From Rossellomorea sp. BNER (GTDB taxonomy: Bacteria; Bacillota; Bacilli; Bacillales; Bacillaceae_B): a stretch of DNA of 64,000 nt. Under the pieces are notes generated by a model that had not been told where the DNA came from, did no database searches, and saw nothing but the letters and a program-made list of their open reading frames with translations. This document shows positions 17,935 through 26,965 of the stretch, piece by piece. The first letter of the stretch is position 1. Each line of letters begins with the position of its first letter. The DNA lies in assembly GCA_024213275.1 (NCBI GenBank), contig JANAVG010000003.1:62001-126000 (forward strand), written 5' to 3'. The translations under genes were made by a program, and so were the position numbers.

Positions 17935-18573
17935 ATGTCTACCAAAATTGATCCAAACTTATTGTATACCTCACTTCATAACAAAGTAAGAGAAGGCGGA
18001 AACAACATTCTTGGAAAAGATGATTTCCTTAAAATTTTAATGACACAATTACAAAATCAAGATCCGTTAAATCCAATGGAAGACAAAGATTTTATCGCAC
18101 AAATGGCAACATTCTCTTCATTAGAACAAATGACAAACTTAACTAAAACGATGGAAAGTTTTGTGGAATCAAATAGTCAAAGTCAAATGATTGCATATAA
18201 TCAGTTTGTTGGAAAACAGGTAACTTGGCATAAAGTCGAAGAAAGTGAAGATCAAGATAATCCTGTTGAAATCATCGGAGGTCAAGGGATCGTAAAAGGG
18301 ATTCGCTTTAATGGCAACTCTGTAGAATTTATTATGGTTGACGGAACAATATTAACCCCAGCAAATATTTCTCAAGTGAATGATCATACAGGTGAAAACT
18401 CATCCCTTGTAACAGCAACATTATTAATTGGTAAAAAGGTTACATGGGGTGCTGAAGGAGAAGAAAAATCAGGAGTAGTAAAATCAATTTCTCGAAAAGA
18501 TGGATCGATTTGGGTGCATTTTGAAGATGGAAGTAAAGTAGAAGCGAAAGAGTTAATTAAAATAGAATTATAA
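17935..18573 (+). CDS. flgD: flagellar hook-capping protein FlgD
   Basis: 212 aa, longer than the about 140 aa of B. subtilis FlgD. It caps the growing hook. The N-terminal FlgD core is LGKDDFLKILMTQLQNQDPL and MATFSSLEQMTNL. The C-terminal part holds two similar modules: FVGKQVTW...GIVKGI...DGTILTPANISQV and LIGKKVTW...GVVKSI...DGSKVEAKELIKI. B. subtilis has one such module, so this protein seems to carry an internal duplication. ATG 17935 lies 6 nt after AGGGGTG. Confidence 0.93.
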   Translation: MSTKIDPNLLYTSLHNKVREGGNNILGKDDFLKILMTQLQNQDPLNPMEDKDFIAQMATFSSLEQMTNLTKTMESFVESNSQSQMIAYNQFVGKQVTWHKVEESEDQDNPVEIIGGQGIVKGIRFNGNSVEFIMVDGTILTPANISQVNDHTGENSSLVTATLLIGKKVTWGAEGEEKSGVVKSISRKDGSIWVHFEDGSKVEAKELIKIEL

Positions 18574-18587
18574 TCGGGGGTGGTTGT

Positions 18588-18901
18588 ATGGAAAGAAACT
18601 GTATGCATAGTGTCTCATTGCAGCCAATTACATCCAGTTTCCCTATTAGTGAAAAAAGATTACACAATCTGAATCATTCATCCTTTTCTGCTTATTTTAA
18701 TAATGCATTTAATGAAAAACTTACTATAAAGGGCGCTATGAAGCGATTGGTAAAGGTGTAAATGAATCACAAGTTTTATTGAAGGATGCGGCATTGATTA
18801 ATAGTGCTAAAAAACATAAAGTCATTACTGCCATGGACCGAAAAGAAGTACAGTCACACATTTTCACAAATATTAACGGAACCATTTTAATAGACCAATA
18901 G
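18588..18901 (+). pseudogene. broken TIGR02530-like flagellar-operon protein gene
   Basis: After a good ribosome binding site (GGGGGTGG), ATG 18588 opens a 57-codon frame ending at TAA 18761. From about 18735 the neighbouring frame continues to TAG 18901 with text like the family C-terminus: GKGVNESQVLLKDAALINSA, KVITAMDR and HIFTNINGTILI. Members of the 'flagellar operon protein' family TIGR02530 (about 120-140 aa) end in this way and sit between flgD and flgE in other Firmicutes. The family's central HAxxRLxxR-type segment is missing, so there is a small deletion plus a frameshift. No start codon precedes the second part in its frame. Family assignment is from memory. Confidence 0.75.
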
Positions 18902-18969
18902 GCTAGACCTAAGTGAGGCCATTTACTGCAGATTGAATGAAGCAGTATAACAAGAGAGGGGATAGAAAT

Positions 18970-20193
18970 ATGCTACGTTCAATGTATTCTGGAATTAGTG
19001 GAATGAAAAATTTTCAAACTAAACTTGACGTTATAGGTAATAATATCGCAAATGTGAATACATACGGATATAAGAAAGGTCGTGTAACCTTTCAGGATTT
19101 AATGAATCAAACAGTATCAGGGGCGAGTCGTGCAACAGCGAATCGTGGTGGACAAAATGCTAAACAAATTGGATTAGGTTCAACCGTTGCAACCATTGAT
19201 GTAATCAGCACACAAGGGAGTATGCAAACAACGGGAAGAGCTTTAGACGTCGGTATTTCTGGTGATGGTTATTTTGTTGTTCGTCAAGGGAATAATGAAA
19301 TGTTCACACGAGCAGGTAATTTTTATTTGGATTCTGAAGGTCGTCTTGTTACTGGGCAGGGTCAGTTAGTGCAAGGATACGGAATGAGTGCTGATGGGAC
19401 AATCAACCAAACCGCATTAAATGATATCGTTATTGATACGGATACTACGATGGCTCCACAGGCTACATCAAATCTATCATTAAAGGGGAACCTGAAAAAC
19501 AGTCAACCAGGAAATGAACAAGAGGTTATTGACTTTAAAGTGAAAGATTCTTTGGGACAAGACCTGGATCTTCGAATAGTACTTACAAATAACGGAGATA
19601 ACACTTGGGCTTATGAAGTCACTTCTACTTCAGCAGGGGTATCTTTTGAAGGGGATTCTGTAACAGGAACATTAAAATTTGATTCTGAAGGAGCTTTTGT
19701 AAGCGGGAGTAATCAATTTACATTAAATTTGACAAATAATGCTGAGTCAGGGCAGACCATTAATCTTGATCTTTCGAAACTTACTCAATTTGATAGTTCA
19801 ACTTCTGCTAATATTGACACAGTTGACGGTAACTCAGAAGGGTATTTGGAAAGCTTTAACATCGGGTCTTCTGGTGAAGTAAATGGAGTATTTAGTAATG
19901 GTGAAGTAAGGGTATTAAGCCAATTGGTACTTGCGACTTTTTCCAACAGTGGGGGATTGATGAAAGCAGGAAGTAATCTTTTTCAACAATCTAATAACTC
20001 AGGTTTACCGAATTATGGAGTTGCTTCAGAGGGGCGTGGAAGTCTCTTATCCGGAGCGCTTGAAATGTCAAATGTCGATTTATCAGAGGAATTCACTGAA
20101 ATGATTACCGCTCAACGTGGTTTCCAAGCAAACACGAGAATTATTACAACATCAGATGAAATCCTCCAAGAGCTTATAAATTTAAAACGATAA
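18970..20193 (+). CDS. flgE: flagellar hook protein FlgE
   Basis: 407 aa. Builds the hook. N-terminal SGISGMKNFQTKLDVIGNNI and NVNTYGYKKGRVTFQDLM, a central D1/D2 region (about residues 85-320) and C-terminal SNVDLSEEFTEMITAQRGFQ define the FlgE/F/G family. It is longer than B. subtilis FlgE (264 aa), having a fuller variable surface domain. ATG 18970 follows GAGAGGGGA; the 33-nt in-frame extension upstream has no support. Confidence 0.95.
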   Translation: MLRSMYSGISGMKNFQTKLDVIGNNIANVNTYGYKKGRVTFQDLMNQTVSGASRATANRGGQNAKQIGLGSTVATIDVISTQGSMQTTGRALDVGISGDGYFVVRQGNNEMFTRAGNFYLDSEGRLVTGQGQLVQGYGMSADGTINQTALNDIVIDTDTTMAPQATSNLSLKGNLKNSQPGNEQEVIDFKVKDSLGQDLDLRIVLTNNGDNTWAYEVTSTSAGVSFEGDSVTGTLKFDSEGAFVSGSNQFTLNLTNNAESGQTINLDLSKLTQFDSSTSANIDTVDGNSEGYLESFNIGSSGEVNGVFSNGEVRVLSQLVLATFSNSGGLMKAGSNLFQQSNNSGLPNYGVASEGRGSLLSGALEMSNVDLSEEFTEMITAQRGFQANTRIITTSDEILQELINLKR

Positions 20194-20201
20194 TAGATAG
20201 T

Positions 20202-20264
20202 AAGGGAGGGATGGGATGGCGTGGCGTAACATTTAAATTCTAGCAAAACACTTTTGTCATCCCA
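20202..20264 (+). promoter_or_regulatory. translation-leader-like segment before swrD
   Basis: AAGGGAGGG at 20202-20210 is followed by ATG 20211 and ATG 20216, which open frames of only 10 and 6 codons. A 7-bp inverted repeat (TGGGATG 20212-20218, CATCCCA 20258-20264) ends 9 nt before swrD, whose own ATG has no recognisable Shine-Dalgarno. Confidence 0.35.
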
Positions 20265-20273
20265 GCTATCACT

Positions 20274-20495
20274 ATGATTTCTCTAACAAGATTAAACGGA
20301 AAAAAATTCACAATAAATGCGTTATACATAGAAACGATTGAAACCTTTCCTGACACGACAATTACTCTGACAAATGGTCGAAAATTTGTTGTGAAAGAAA
20401 GAGAAGATGAAGTCCAACAATTAGCGCATATTTTCTATAAAAACATACAAATTCTAGGTGGGAACTTCACAGGGAGGTTAGAAGATGAAGAATAA
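20274..20495 (+). CDS. swrD: swarming motility protein SwrD (FlbD family)
   Basis: 73 aa. Small FlbD-family protein; in B. subtilis SwrD (YlzI) raises flagellar motor power and is needed for swarming. It begins [20 protein letters not shown] and has the family [13 protein letters not shown] segment. No ribosome binding site is visible before its ATG, unlike all its neighbours. It overlaps fliL by 11 bp. Confidence 0.92.
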   Translation: MISLTRLNGKKFTINALYIETIETFPDTTITLTNGRKFVVKEREDEVQQLAHIFYKNIQILGGNFTGRLEDEE

Positions 20496-20907
20496 GCTTC
20501 TTACAGTCACACTTATTCTGATAGCAACCACTCTTCTTGTTGGTGTAATGGCCCTCATTGTCATCCTCAAGTTTGATAAAGATGAAAACACTAAACCTAC
20601 TATTGACGAAGTGTTAGAAGCTTCAGTCGATATTCCTGAAATTACTACGAATTTGAGAAATAATGATTTTATTAAAATTTCATTTAAAATGCAAACAGAA
20701 AATAAGGATGCGAAAGAAGAATTACAAAAAAGAGATTTTCAAGTTCAAAATATCATTATAAATGAGTTATCAGAGTTAACTCCTGAGAAACTTGAAGGAA
20801 AAGAAGGCAAACTCGAGTTTCAGGAACAAATTGAGGAAAAGGTAAATTCTCTCATGCAAGAAGGAAAAGTAGAGAAGGTCTATATCACCTCTTATATTAT
20901 TCAATAA
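20485..20907 (+). CDS. fliL: flagellar basal-body protein FliL
   Basis: 140 aa. Single-pass protein near the stator that supports torque. N-terminal membrane helix ([22 protein letters not shown], about residues 7-28) and the extracellular FliL domain ([16 protein letters not shown]...). Starts inside the end of swrD, after GGGAGG. Confidence 0.93.
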   Translation: MKNKLLTVTLILIATTLLVGVMALIVILKFDKDENTKPTIDEVLEASVDIPEITTNLRNNDFIKISFKMQTENKDAKEELQKRDFQVQNIIINELSELTPEKLEGKEGKLEFQEQIEEKVNSLMQEGKVEKVYITSYIIQ

Positions 20908-20931
20908 CATTAAGAAACAGGGGGTGGGGAA

Positions 20932-21930
20932 ATGTCGAGTGATGTTTTATCTCAAAATGAAATTGATGCCTTATTATCTGCTCTATCAACGGGAGAAATG
21001 AGCGCAGATGAATTAAAAAAAGAAGAAGAAGAAAAGAAAGTTAAACTTTATGATTTCAAACGAGCACTAAGATTTTCAAAAGATCAAGTGAGAAGTTTAA
21101 CAAGGATACATGAAAATTTTTCCAGGATTTTAACCACTTATTTTTCGGCGCAACTACGAACATATGTACAAATTTCCGTTGTTTCTGCCGATCAGGTTCC
21201 CTATGAAGAATTCATTCGATCCATCCCGAACATGACTATCCTTAATGTATTTGAGGTACCACCTTTAAATGGTAGGATTCTAATGGAAGTGAATCCGAAT
21301 ATTGCTTATTCGATGATGGATAGAGTGATGGGGGGAAAAGGGACAGGTGTCAATAAGGTAGAAAATTTAACTGAAATTGAGACGAAGATTATGTCTAATC
21401 TCTTTGAAAGAGCATTTGAAAACTTACGAGATGCATGGAGTAATATTGCTGATATCGATCCGTTTCTTGCTGAATTTGAAGTGAATCCTCAATTCTTACA
21501 AATGGTATCTCCGAATGAAACGGTGGTAGTCATTTCAATGAATACCACCATTGGGGAAACGAGCGGGATGATCAATATCTGCATTCCTCATGTTGTTCTT
21601 GAACCAATAATACCAAAGTTATCTGTAAGCTATTGGATGCAAACGAAGAAAACGGAACGTTTACCTGAAGAGATTACAAATTTGGAAAAACGAGTGAAAA
21701 AAGCTGACTTGCCTATATCTGCTGAGTTAGGAATATCAAGCATTAGTATTGAAGACTTTTTATCACTATCCATTGGAGATGTTATTGAATTAGAAACGAG
21801 TATCGCCGATCCATTAGTAGTAAAGATAGGCGATATACCGAAATTTACGGGTCAACCAGGTAAAGTAAACAAAAAGCTAGCTGTACAAATCATAGACACA
21901 ATGAAAGGGGGAGATGAGGATGATGAGTGA
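20932..21930 (+). CDS. fliM: flagellar motor switch protein FliM
   Basis: 332 aa. C-ring component that binds CheY-P. The N-terminal CheY-binding peptide is LSQNEIDALLSAL (residues 6-18), then the CheC-like middle domain (GKGTGVNKVENLTEIE) and the C-terminal SpoA domain (LSIGDVIELETSIADPLVVKIGDI). GGGGTGGGG lies before the ATG. Its 3' end overlaps the start of fliY. Confidence 0.97.
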   Translation: MSSDVLSQNEIDALLSALSTGEMSADELKKEEEEKKVKLYDFKRALRFSKDQVRSLTRIHENFSRILTTYFSAQLRTYVQISVVSADQVPYEEFIRSIPNMTILNVFEVPPLNGRILMEVNPNIAYSMMDRVMGGKGTGVNKVENLTEIETKIMSNLFERAFENLRDAWSNIADIDPFLAEFEVNPQFLQMVSPNETVVVISMNTTIGETSGMINICIPHVVLEPIIPKLSVSYWMQTKKTERLPEEITNLEKRVKKADLPISAELGISSISIEDFLSLSIGDVIELETSIADPLVVKIGDIPKFTGQPGKVNKKLAVQIIDTMKGGDEDDE

Positions 21931-23068
21931 TGATATGTTATCGCAAGATGAAATTGATGCACTTCTCCGGGGAACTTCCAATGAAGGTAATGATGCCAGA
22001 TCAACCTCGATCAATACAGGGGAATATCTCAATTCCTTTGAACAAGATGCTTTAGGTGAGATAGGAAATATCTCTTTTGGCAGTTCTGCGACTGCCCTCT
22101 CGACATTATTGAATCAAAAGGTAGAAATTACAACTCCGAAAGTTTCTATCATTGATAAAGGAAATTTGCAGGATGAATTTCCTCATCCATATGTAGCGAT
22201 TCAGGTTCAATATACAGAAGGATTTTCTGGTGCAAATTTATTAGTTATCAGACAATCGGATGCAGCCGTTATTGCTGATCTCATGTTAGGAGGGGATGGG
22301 ATTAACCCTTCTGATTCCCTAGGAGAAATCCAATTAAGTGCTGTACAAGAGGCAATGAATCAAATGATGGGGTCAGCTGCAACAAGCATGTCAACGGTAT
22401 TTGGCAAGAAAGTTGATATATCTCCCCCTTCGATTGACCTTATGTACATTCCTGAAGGTGAAGGAACCGAAAACATACCGGAACAGGATTTGCTGGTTCG
22501 TGTTTCGTTTTCATTAAGAATTGGAAATCTAATTGATTCTAGTATTATGCAGCTGCTTCCCCTTCATTTCGCGAAAAGTTTAGTGGAAGAATTAACAAGT
22601 CAAAATGAACCCACTGTACAGGAACCATTGAAAAATCAGGAATCGGACTATAAGGAGATTTCTTCGCAGAATGAAATTACAAATCGTCCAACCACTGAAA
22701 CTGATCTTAGTGGTATTGGGAATGTAGCTGTTGCGACTCAACAAAAGGTTAATGTCCAACCTGTCTCTTTCTCTGAATTTGCACAGACTAGTAATCTAAA
22801 TCATGAATCTAGAAACCTGGATATGTTACTTGATATCCCATTAAATGTATCTGTTGAGTTAGGAAGAACGAAGCGTTCTGTGAAAGATATCTTGGAGCTA
22901 TCATCTGGCTCTATCATTGAGCTAGATAAACTTGCAGGTGAGCCAGTCGATATACTTGTAAATAGTAGACTTATAGCACAAGGGGAAGTCGTTGTTATAG
23001 ACGAAAATTTTGGTGTTAGAATTACCGATATCGTTAGCCAATCTGATAGATTAAAAAGATTAAAATAA
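21920..23068 (+). CDS. fliY: flagellar motor switch phosphatase FliY
   Basis: About 382 aa. Gram-positive switch protein that combines a CheY-P-binding peptide (LSQDEIDALLRG), a CheC-type CheY-P phosphatase domain (EIGNISFGSSATALS and VQEAMNQMMGSAATSMS) and a C-terminal FliN/SpoA domain (NVSVELGRTKRSVKDILEL). A low-complexity linker separates them (about 230-290). ATG 21920 is best placed after GGGGGAG; 21923 and 21914 are alternatives. Confidence 0.96.
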   Translation: MMSDDMLSQDEIDALLRGTSNEGNDARSTSINTGEYLNSFEQDALGEIGNISFGSSATALSTLLNQKVEITTPKVSIIDKGNLQDEFPHPYVAIQVQYTEGFSGANLLVIRQSDAAVIADLMLGGDGINPSDSLGEIQLSAVQEAMNQMMGSAATSMSTVFGKKVDISPPSIDLMYIPEGEGTENIPEQDLLVRVSFSLRIGNLIDSSIMQLLPLHFAKSLVEELTSQNEPTVQEPLKNQESDYKEISSQNEITNRPTTETDLSGIGNVAVATQQKVNVQPVSFSEFAQTSNLNHESRNLDMLLDIPLNVSVELGRTKRSVKDILELSSGSIIELDKLAGEPVDILVNSRLIAQGEVVVIDENFGVRITDIVSQSDRLKRLK

Positions 23069-23088
23069 GGTTATTGGAGGTTTATGAA

Positions 23089-23451
23089 ATGGCAAACAAA
23101 ATTCTAATCGTAGATGATGCAGCGTTTATGCGAATGATGATCAAAGATATACTGGTAAAAAATGGTTATGAAGTAATTGGAGAAGCAGCAGATGGTGTAC
23201 AAGCCGTTGAAAAATATAAAGAATTAAATCCAGATTTAGTTACTATGGATATTACAATGCCAGAGAAAGATGGAATTGCTGCGTTAAAAGAAATTAGAGA
23301 GTTTGACAGCAGTGCAAAAGTTATTATGTGCTCAGCCATGGGTCAGCAAGCAATGGTCATTGATGCCATTCAGGCAGGGGCTAAGGATTTCATAGTCAAG
23401 CCATTTCAAGCTGATCGTGTTTGTGAAGCGATTCAAAAAGCTTTAAACTAA
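23089..23451 (+). CDS. cheY: chemotaxis response regulator CheY
   Basis: 120 aa, the B. subtilis length. Phospho-acceptor Asp54 in VTMDITMPEKDG, acidic pair Asp9/Asp10 in ILIVDDA, conserved Ser/Thr in MCSAMGQQ and Lys in IVKPF. In Bacillus CheY-P promotes counter-clockwise rotation by binding FliM/FliY. ATG 23089 lies after TTGGAGGT; the five upstream codons are unsupported. Confidence 0.97.
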   Translation: MANKILIVDDAAFMRMMIKDILVKNGYEVIGEAADGVQAVEKYKELNPDLVTMDITMPEKDGIAALKEIREFDSSAKVIMCSAMGQQAMVIDAIQAGAKDFIVKPFQADRVCEAIQKALN

Positions 23452-23479
23452 CCAATCAACACAAGAAGGTGCTCTAGTT

Positions 23480-24136
23480 TTGTTCAAATTACTAAACGTT
23501 ACTATTATTCTTGCAATCCTGCTGACCTTTTCTTCTACTATTGGCTATACAGTTCATGCGGAGTTTAAGGGTAATGTAAAAGAATGTATGGAGAATCCTG
23601 AGAAATGTAAAGAGGATTCTCCGTCGCAAACAAATAATGAAAATGAATCGAATCCAGAATCAACGAATGCAGCAGGAGTCGGCTTTCTTGATTATGTCAA
23701 AATGCTCTTTGCCCTAGTGTTTGTCATTGCACTCATATATGGATTATTAAAAGTTATCAATCAAAAAAGTCGGTCATTTCAACAGTCAAAACTTATTCAC
23801 AACTTAGGAGGAACACCTTTAGGAGGTAATCGTTCCGTTCAAGTCGTAAAAGTGGGAACACGTATACTAGTCCTAGGAGTAGGGGAAGACATTCAATTAT
23901 TAAAGGAAATAGATAGTGAGAAAGAAAAAGATGAGATTCTTAGCTTTTATGATGATAAAAACAATCAACTTTTAAATCAAAAGGATCTTATTACAAAATG
24001 GTTAGGGCAAAAAAAACAAAACAGCAGCCATCAGCCCTTCAACTCTATTTTAACGAAACAGATCAATGAGCTTCGAAATGGAAGGAAACAGCTGATGAAA
24101 GAGTTTGAGGAGAAGGAGAATCGTTCAAATGAATGA
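23480..24136 (+). CDS. fliO: flagellar export protein FliO (FliZ of Bacillus)
   Basis: 218 aa. Assembly scaffold for the FliP/Q/R export gate. A signal peptide-like start ([24 protein letters not shown], cut likely near residue 27), an acidic Asn-rich extracellular segment, a membrane helix ([21 protein letters not shown], about 69-89) and a basic cytoplasmic FliO domain ([25 protein letters not shown]). Called fliZ in B. subtilis. Starts with TTG after AGAAGGTG. Confidence 0.93.
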   Translation: MFKLLNVTIILAILLTFSSTIGYTVHAEFKGNVKECMENPEKCKEDSPSQTNNENESNPESTNAAGVGFLDYVKMLFALVFVIALIYGLLKVINQKSRSFQQSKLIHNLGGTPLGGNRSVQVVKVGTRILVLGVGEDIQLLKEIDSEKEKDEILSFYDDKNNQLLNQKDLITKWLGQKKQNSSHQPFNSILTKQINELRNGRKQLMKEFEEKENRSNE

Positions 24137-24794
24137 GTTTATGGAATTCTTTAACGGAACTTCACCTGATGCAGTTTCTACTTCTGTTAAATTATTTTTG
24201 CTGCTTACTGTTTTGTCCTTAGCACCTAGTATTCTTATTTTAATGACGTCTTTTACAAGAATTATCATTGTGTTATCGTTTGTTCGAACGTCACTTGCAA
24301 CCCAATCGATGCCACCTAATCAAGTATTGATTGGTCTTGCGTTATTTCTAACGTTTTTTATTATGGCACCTACTTTTCAAGAAGTGAACGATCAGGCATT
24401 AACCCCATTATTTAATGAAGAAATTAATCTCGAAGAAGCATATGAGAAGGCAGCTGTACCATTTAAAAATTTTATGAGTGAGCATACAAGACAAAAAGAT
24501 TTAGAACTCTTTTTAAATTATTCAGGTGCAAAGGCACCAGAAAGTGTGGAAGATATTCCATTAACTTCTCTGGTACCCGCATTTGCACTAAGTGAAATCA
24601 AAACCGCTTTTCAAATTGGGTTTATGATTTTTATTCCATTCCTTGTTATTGATATGGTTGTTGCGAGTGTATTAATGTCAATGGGAATGATGATGTTACC
24701 TCCTGTGATGATTTCATTACCGTTTAAGATTTTGTTATTTGTGCTAGTAGATGGTTGGTATTTAGTAATGAAATCTCTATTACAAAGTTTTTAA
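24129..24794 (+). CDS. fliP: flagellar export gate protein FliP
   Basis: 221 aa, the B. subtilis length. Core of the export gate, with four hydrophobic segments. Diagnostic text: [61 protein letters not shown] and [23 protein letters not shown] 24129 follows GAGAAGGAGAA and overlaps the end of fliO by 8 bp. Confidence 0.97.
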   Translation: MNEFMEFFNGTSPDAVSTSVKLFLLLTVLSLAPSILILMTSFTRIIIVLSFVRTSLATQSMPPNQVLIGLALFLTFFIMAPTFQEVNDQALTPLFNEEINLEEAYEKAAVPFKNFMSEHTRQKDLELFLNYSGAKAPESVEDIPLTSLVPAFALSEIKTAFQIGFMIFIPFLVIDMVVASVLMSMGMMMLPPVMISLPFKILLFVLVDGWYLVMKSLLQSF

Positions 24795-24807
24795 GTAGGT
24801 GATATGT

Positions 24808-25077
24808 ATGAGTACTGAATCGGTGATCGCTTTGGCAGAAAGAGGAGTTTATACAACATTGATTATATGCGGTCCCTTGTTATTACTTGCACTAGTCGTC
24901 GGGCTAGTTGTGAGTATTTTCCAAGCAACAACACAAATTCAGGAACAAACTCTAGCTTTTATTCCTAAGATTGTTGCTGTGTTAATTGGAATCGTGTTCT
25001 TTGGACCATGGATGCTTACGAAACTAGTCACTTACGCTTCCGAAATTTTCTCAAATCTTACAAGGTTCGTAGGTTAA
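24808..25077 (+). CDS. fliQ: flagellar export gate protein FliQ
   Basis: 89 aa. Two membrane helices (LIICGPLLLLALVVGLVVSI and IVAVLIGIVFFGPWMLTKLV) around the conserved FQATTQIQEQTLAF loop. ATG 24808 follows TAGGTGA. Confidence 0.96.
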   Translation: MSTESVIALAERGVYTTLIICGPLLLLALVVGLVVSIFQATTQIQEQTLAFIPKIVAVLIGIVFFGPWMLTKLVTYASEIFSNLTRFVG

Positions 25078-25080
25078 GTA

Positions 25081-25857
25081 ATGAATGATATTATCCCGAA
25101 TCTGTCTGTTTTTTTATTAATACTTGTAAGAGTGACAAGTTTTTTTGTAACAATGCCTTTATTTTCATATCGTACGATCCCTGCTAGACATCGAATTGGA
25201 TTTTCCATCGTTCTTTCGTGGATTATGTACTATTCCATTGAAGCAACTCCTTTTGAAATTGATGGGACATATCTATTGTTAGTTATCAAGGAAGCATTGG
25301 TTGGTCTTCTCATTGGGTTTGCGGCATATATGATTATTTCTGCCATTCAAATTGCCGGCAGCTTTATAGATTTTCAAATGGGATTTGCGATTGCAAATGT
25401 AATTGATCCACAAACCGGGGCACATAGTCCCCTCATCGGTCAATATTTATATACTTTTTCTTTATTGTTGTTATTAGCTCTTAATGGTCATCATTTAATT
25501 TTGGATGGAATCTTCTACAGCTATGAATATGTCCCAATGGAACAATTATCGATTCCTTTTGAGGACGATGATGTCGTGGAATTTATCATAAACACTTTTA
25601 ATTCCGTCTATATTATTGCCTTTCAAATGTCGATTCCTGTCGTTGCTACCCTGTTTCTTGTAGATGTTGCTCTCGGTATTATAGCGAGAACGGTGCCACA
25701 ATTAAATATTTTTGTTGTCGGTTTTCCGATAAAGATTGCCGTTAGTTTCATAGTATTGTTTATCGTAATGGCTATTCTAATGGCTGTTATGAAGGAATTA
25801 TTTGAAATGATGTTCGTTACTATGAGAGATTTAATGAGATTAATTGGGGGCACATAA
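25081..25857 (+). CDS. fliR: flagellar export gate protein FliR
   Basis: 258 aa. Polytopic gate subunit; RVTSFFVTMPLF, AYMIISAIQIAGSFIDFQMG and AIANVIDPQTG mark the family, as does VPQLNIFVVGFPIKI near the end. It starts 3 bp after fliQ, and flhB begins 1 bp after its stop. Confidence 0.96.
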   Translation: MNDIIPNLSVFLLILVRVTSFFVTMPLFSYRTIPARHRIGFSIVLSWIMYYSIEATPFEIDGTYLLLVIKEALVGLLIGFAAYMIISAIQIAGSFIDFQMGFAIANVIDPQTGAHSPLIGQYLYTFSLLLLLALNGHHLILDGIFYSYEYVPMEQLSIPFEDDDVVEFIINTFNSVYIIAFQMSIPVVATLFLVDVALGIIARTVPQLNIFVVGFPIKIAVSFIVLFIVMAILMAVMKELFEMMFVTMRDLMRLIGGT

Positions 25858-25858
25858 G

Positions 25859-26941
25859 GTGAATCTGTTATCACTTGATCTTCAATATTTTAGTGGTGAA
25901 AAAACTGAAAAGGCGACACCAAAGAAACGCCAGGATTCAAGAAAAAAAGGGCAAACGGCTAAGAGTCAGGATCTAAACACGGCCATTATTTTGTTTGCCG
26001 TTTTCTTATTTTTTCTTTTTTCAGGTACTTTCATAGGAGATACTGCATTCAATCTTTTCCGTCATTCCTTTAAAGAGTATATGTTGATGGATCTATCAGA
26101 AGAGACGGTCCATGTCATTATGATCGATCTTCTGAAAGAAATTGCGTTACTAATTGGACCTATCATGATTGTTGCGATGATAGCTGGAATTTTATCAAAT
26201 TACATACAAGTTGGAGTGTTGTTTACTAGTGAACCTCTTCAGCCTAAACTTGAGAAAATCGATCCAATTAAGGGAGCAAAAAGAATTTTCTCTATGAGGG
26301 CAATTGTAGAGTTATTAAAATCGATATTGAAAATATCATTTGTTGGGGTCATTACTTTTTTTGTTCTCTGGTTAAGAATTGATGAAGTTTTAGGGTTAGC
26401 TTTCAAATCTACCTATGATTCGCTGGTTACTATGCTTAGTCTAACGATTCAAATGGGTATGGCTGCTTCTCTTTCACTACTATTTTTATCAATATTCGAT
26501 TATCTTTATCAAAAGTACGATTATGAAAAAAATATTCGAATGTCTAAACAGGATGTTAAGGATGAACACAAAAATATTGAAGGTGACCCTTTAATAAAAT
26601 CAAAAATCAAGCAGCAGCAGAGAGAAATGGCTATGAGAAGAATGATGCAAGAAGTTCCAGATGCAGATGTAGTCATAACGAACCCAACCCACTATGCAAT
26701 TGCATTGAAGTATGATGAAAATAAAATGGAGGCTCCCTTCGTTGTGGCAAAAGGAGTCGACTATATTGCCCAAAAGATTAAATTTATTGCAAAAGAAAAT
26801 GATGTGATGATGATAGAAAATCGTTCACTTGCTCGTTCCTTATATGATGGAACTGAAATTGGAGATGGGATTCCAGAAGAATTCTTTAAAACAGTAGCTG
26901 AAATATTAGCTTATGTTTATAGGTTGAAAAAAAAGTTGTAA
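25859..26941 (+). CDS. flhB: flagellar export switch protein FlhB
   Basis: 360 aa, the B. subtilis length. Controls the change from hook to filament export. N-terminal DLQYFSGEKTEKATPKKRQD, four membrane helices (about residues 30-215), and a cytoplasmic domain with the self-cleaving NPTH site in VVITNPTHYAIAL. GTG 25859 follows GGGGG at suitable spacing; an upstream in-frame TTG has no site. Confidence 0.96.
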   Translation: MNLLSLDLQYFSGEKTEKATPKKRQDSRKKGQTAKSQDLNTAIILFAVFLFFLFSGTFIGDTAFNLFRHSFKEYMLMDLSEETVHVIMIDLLKEIALLIGPIMIVAMIAGILSNYIQVGVLFTSEPLQPKLEKIDPIKGAKRIFSMRAIVELLKSILKISFVGVITFFVLWLRIDEVLGLAFKSTYDSLVTMLSLTIQMGMAASLSLLFLSIFDYLYQKYDYEKNIRMSKQDVKDEHKNIEGDPLIKSKIKQQQREMAMRRMMQEVPDADVVITNPTHYAIALKYDENKMEAPFVVAKGVDYIAQKIKFIAKENDVMMIENRSLARSLYDGTEIGDGIPEEFFKTVAEILAYVYRLKKKL

Positions 26942-26965
26942 CGTTTAGTTAGGAGAGAAAAACTG

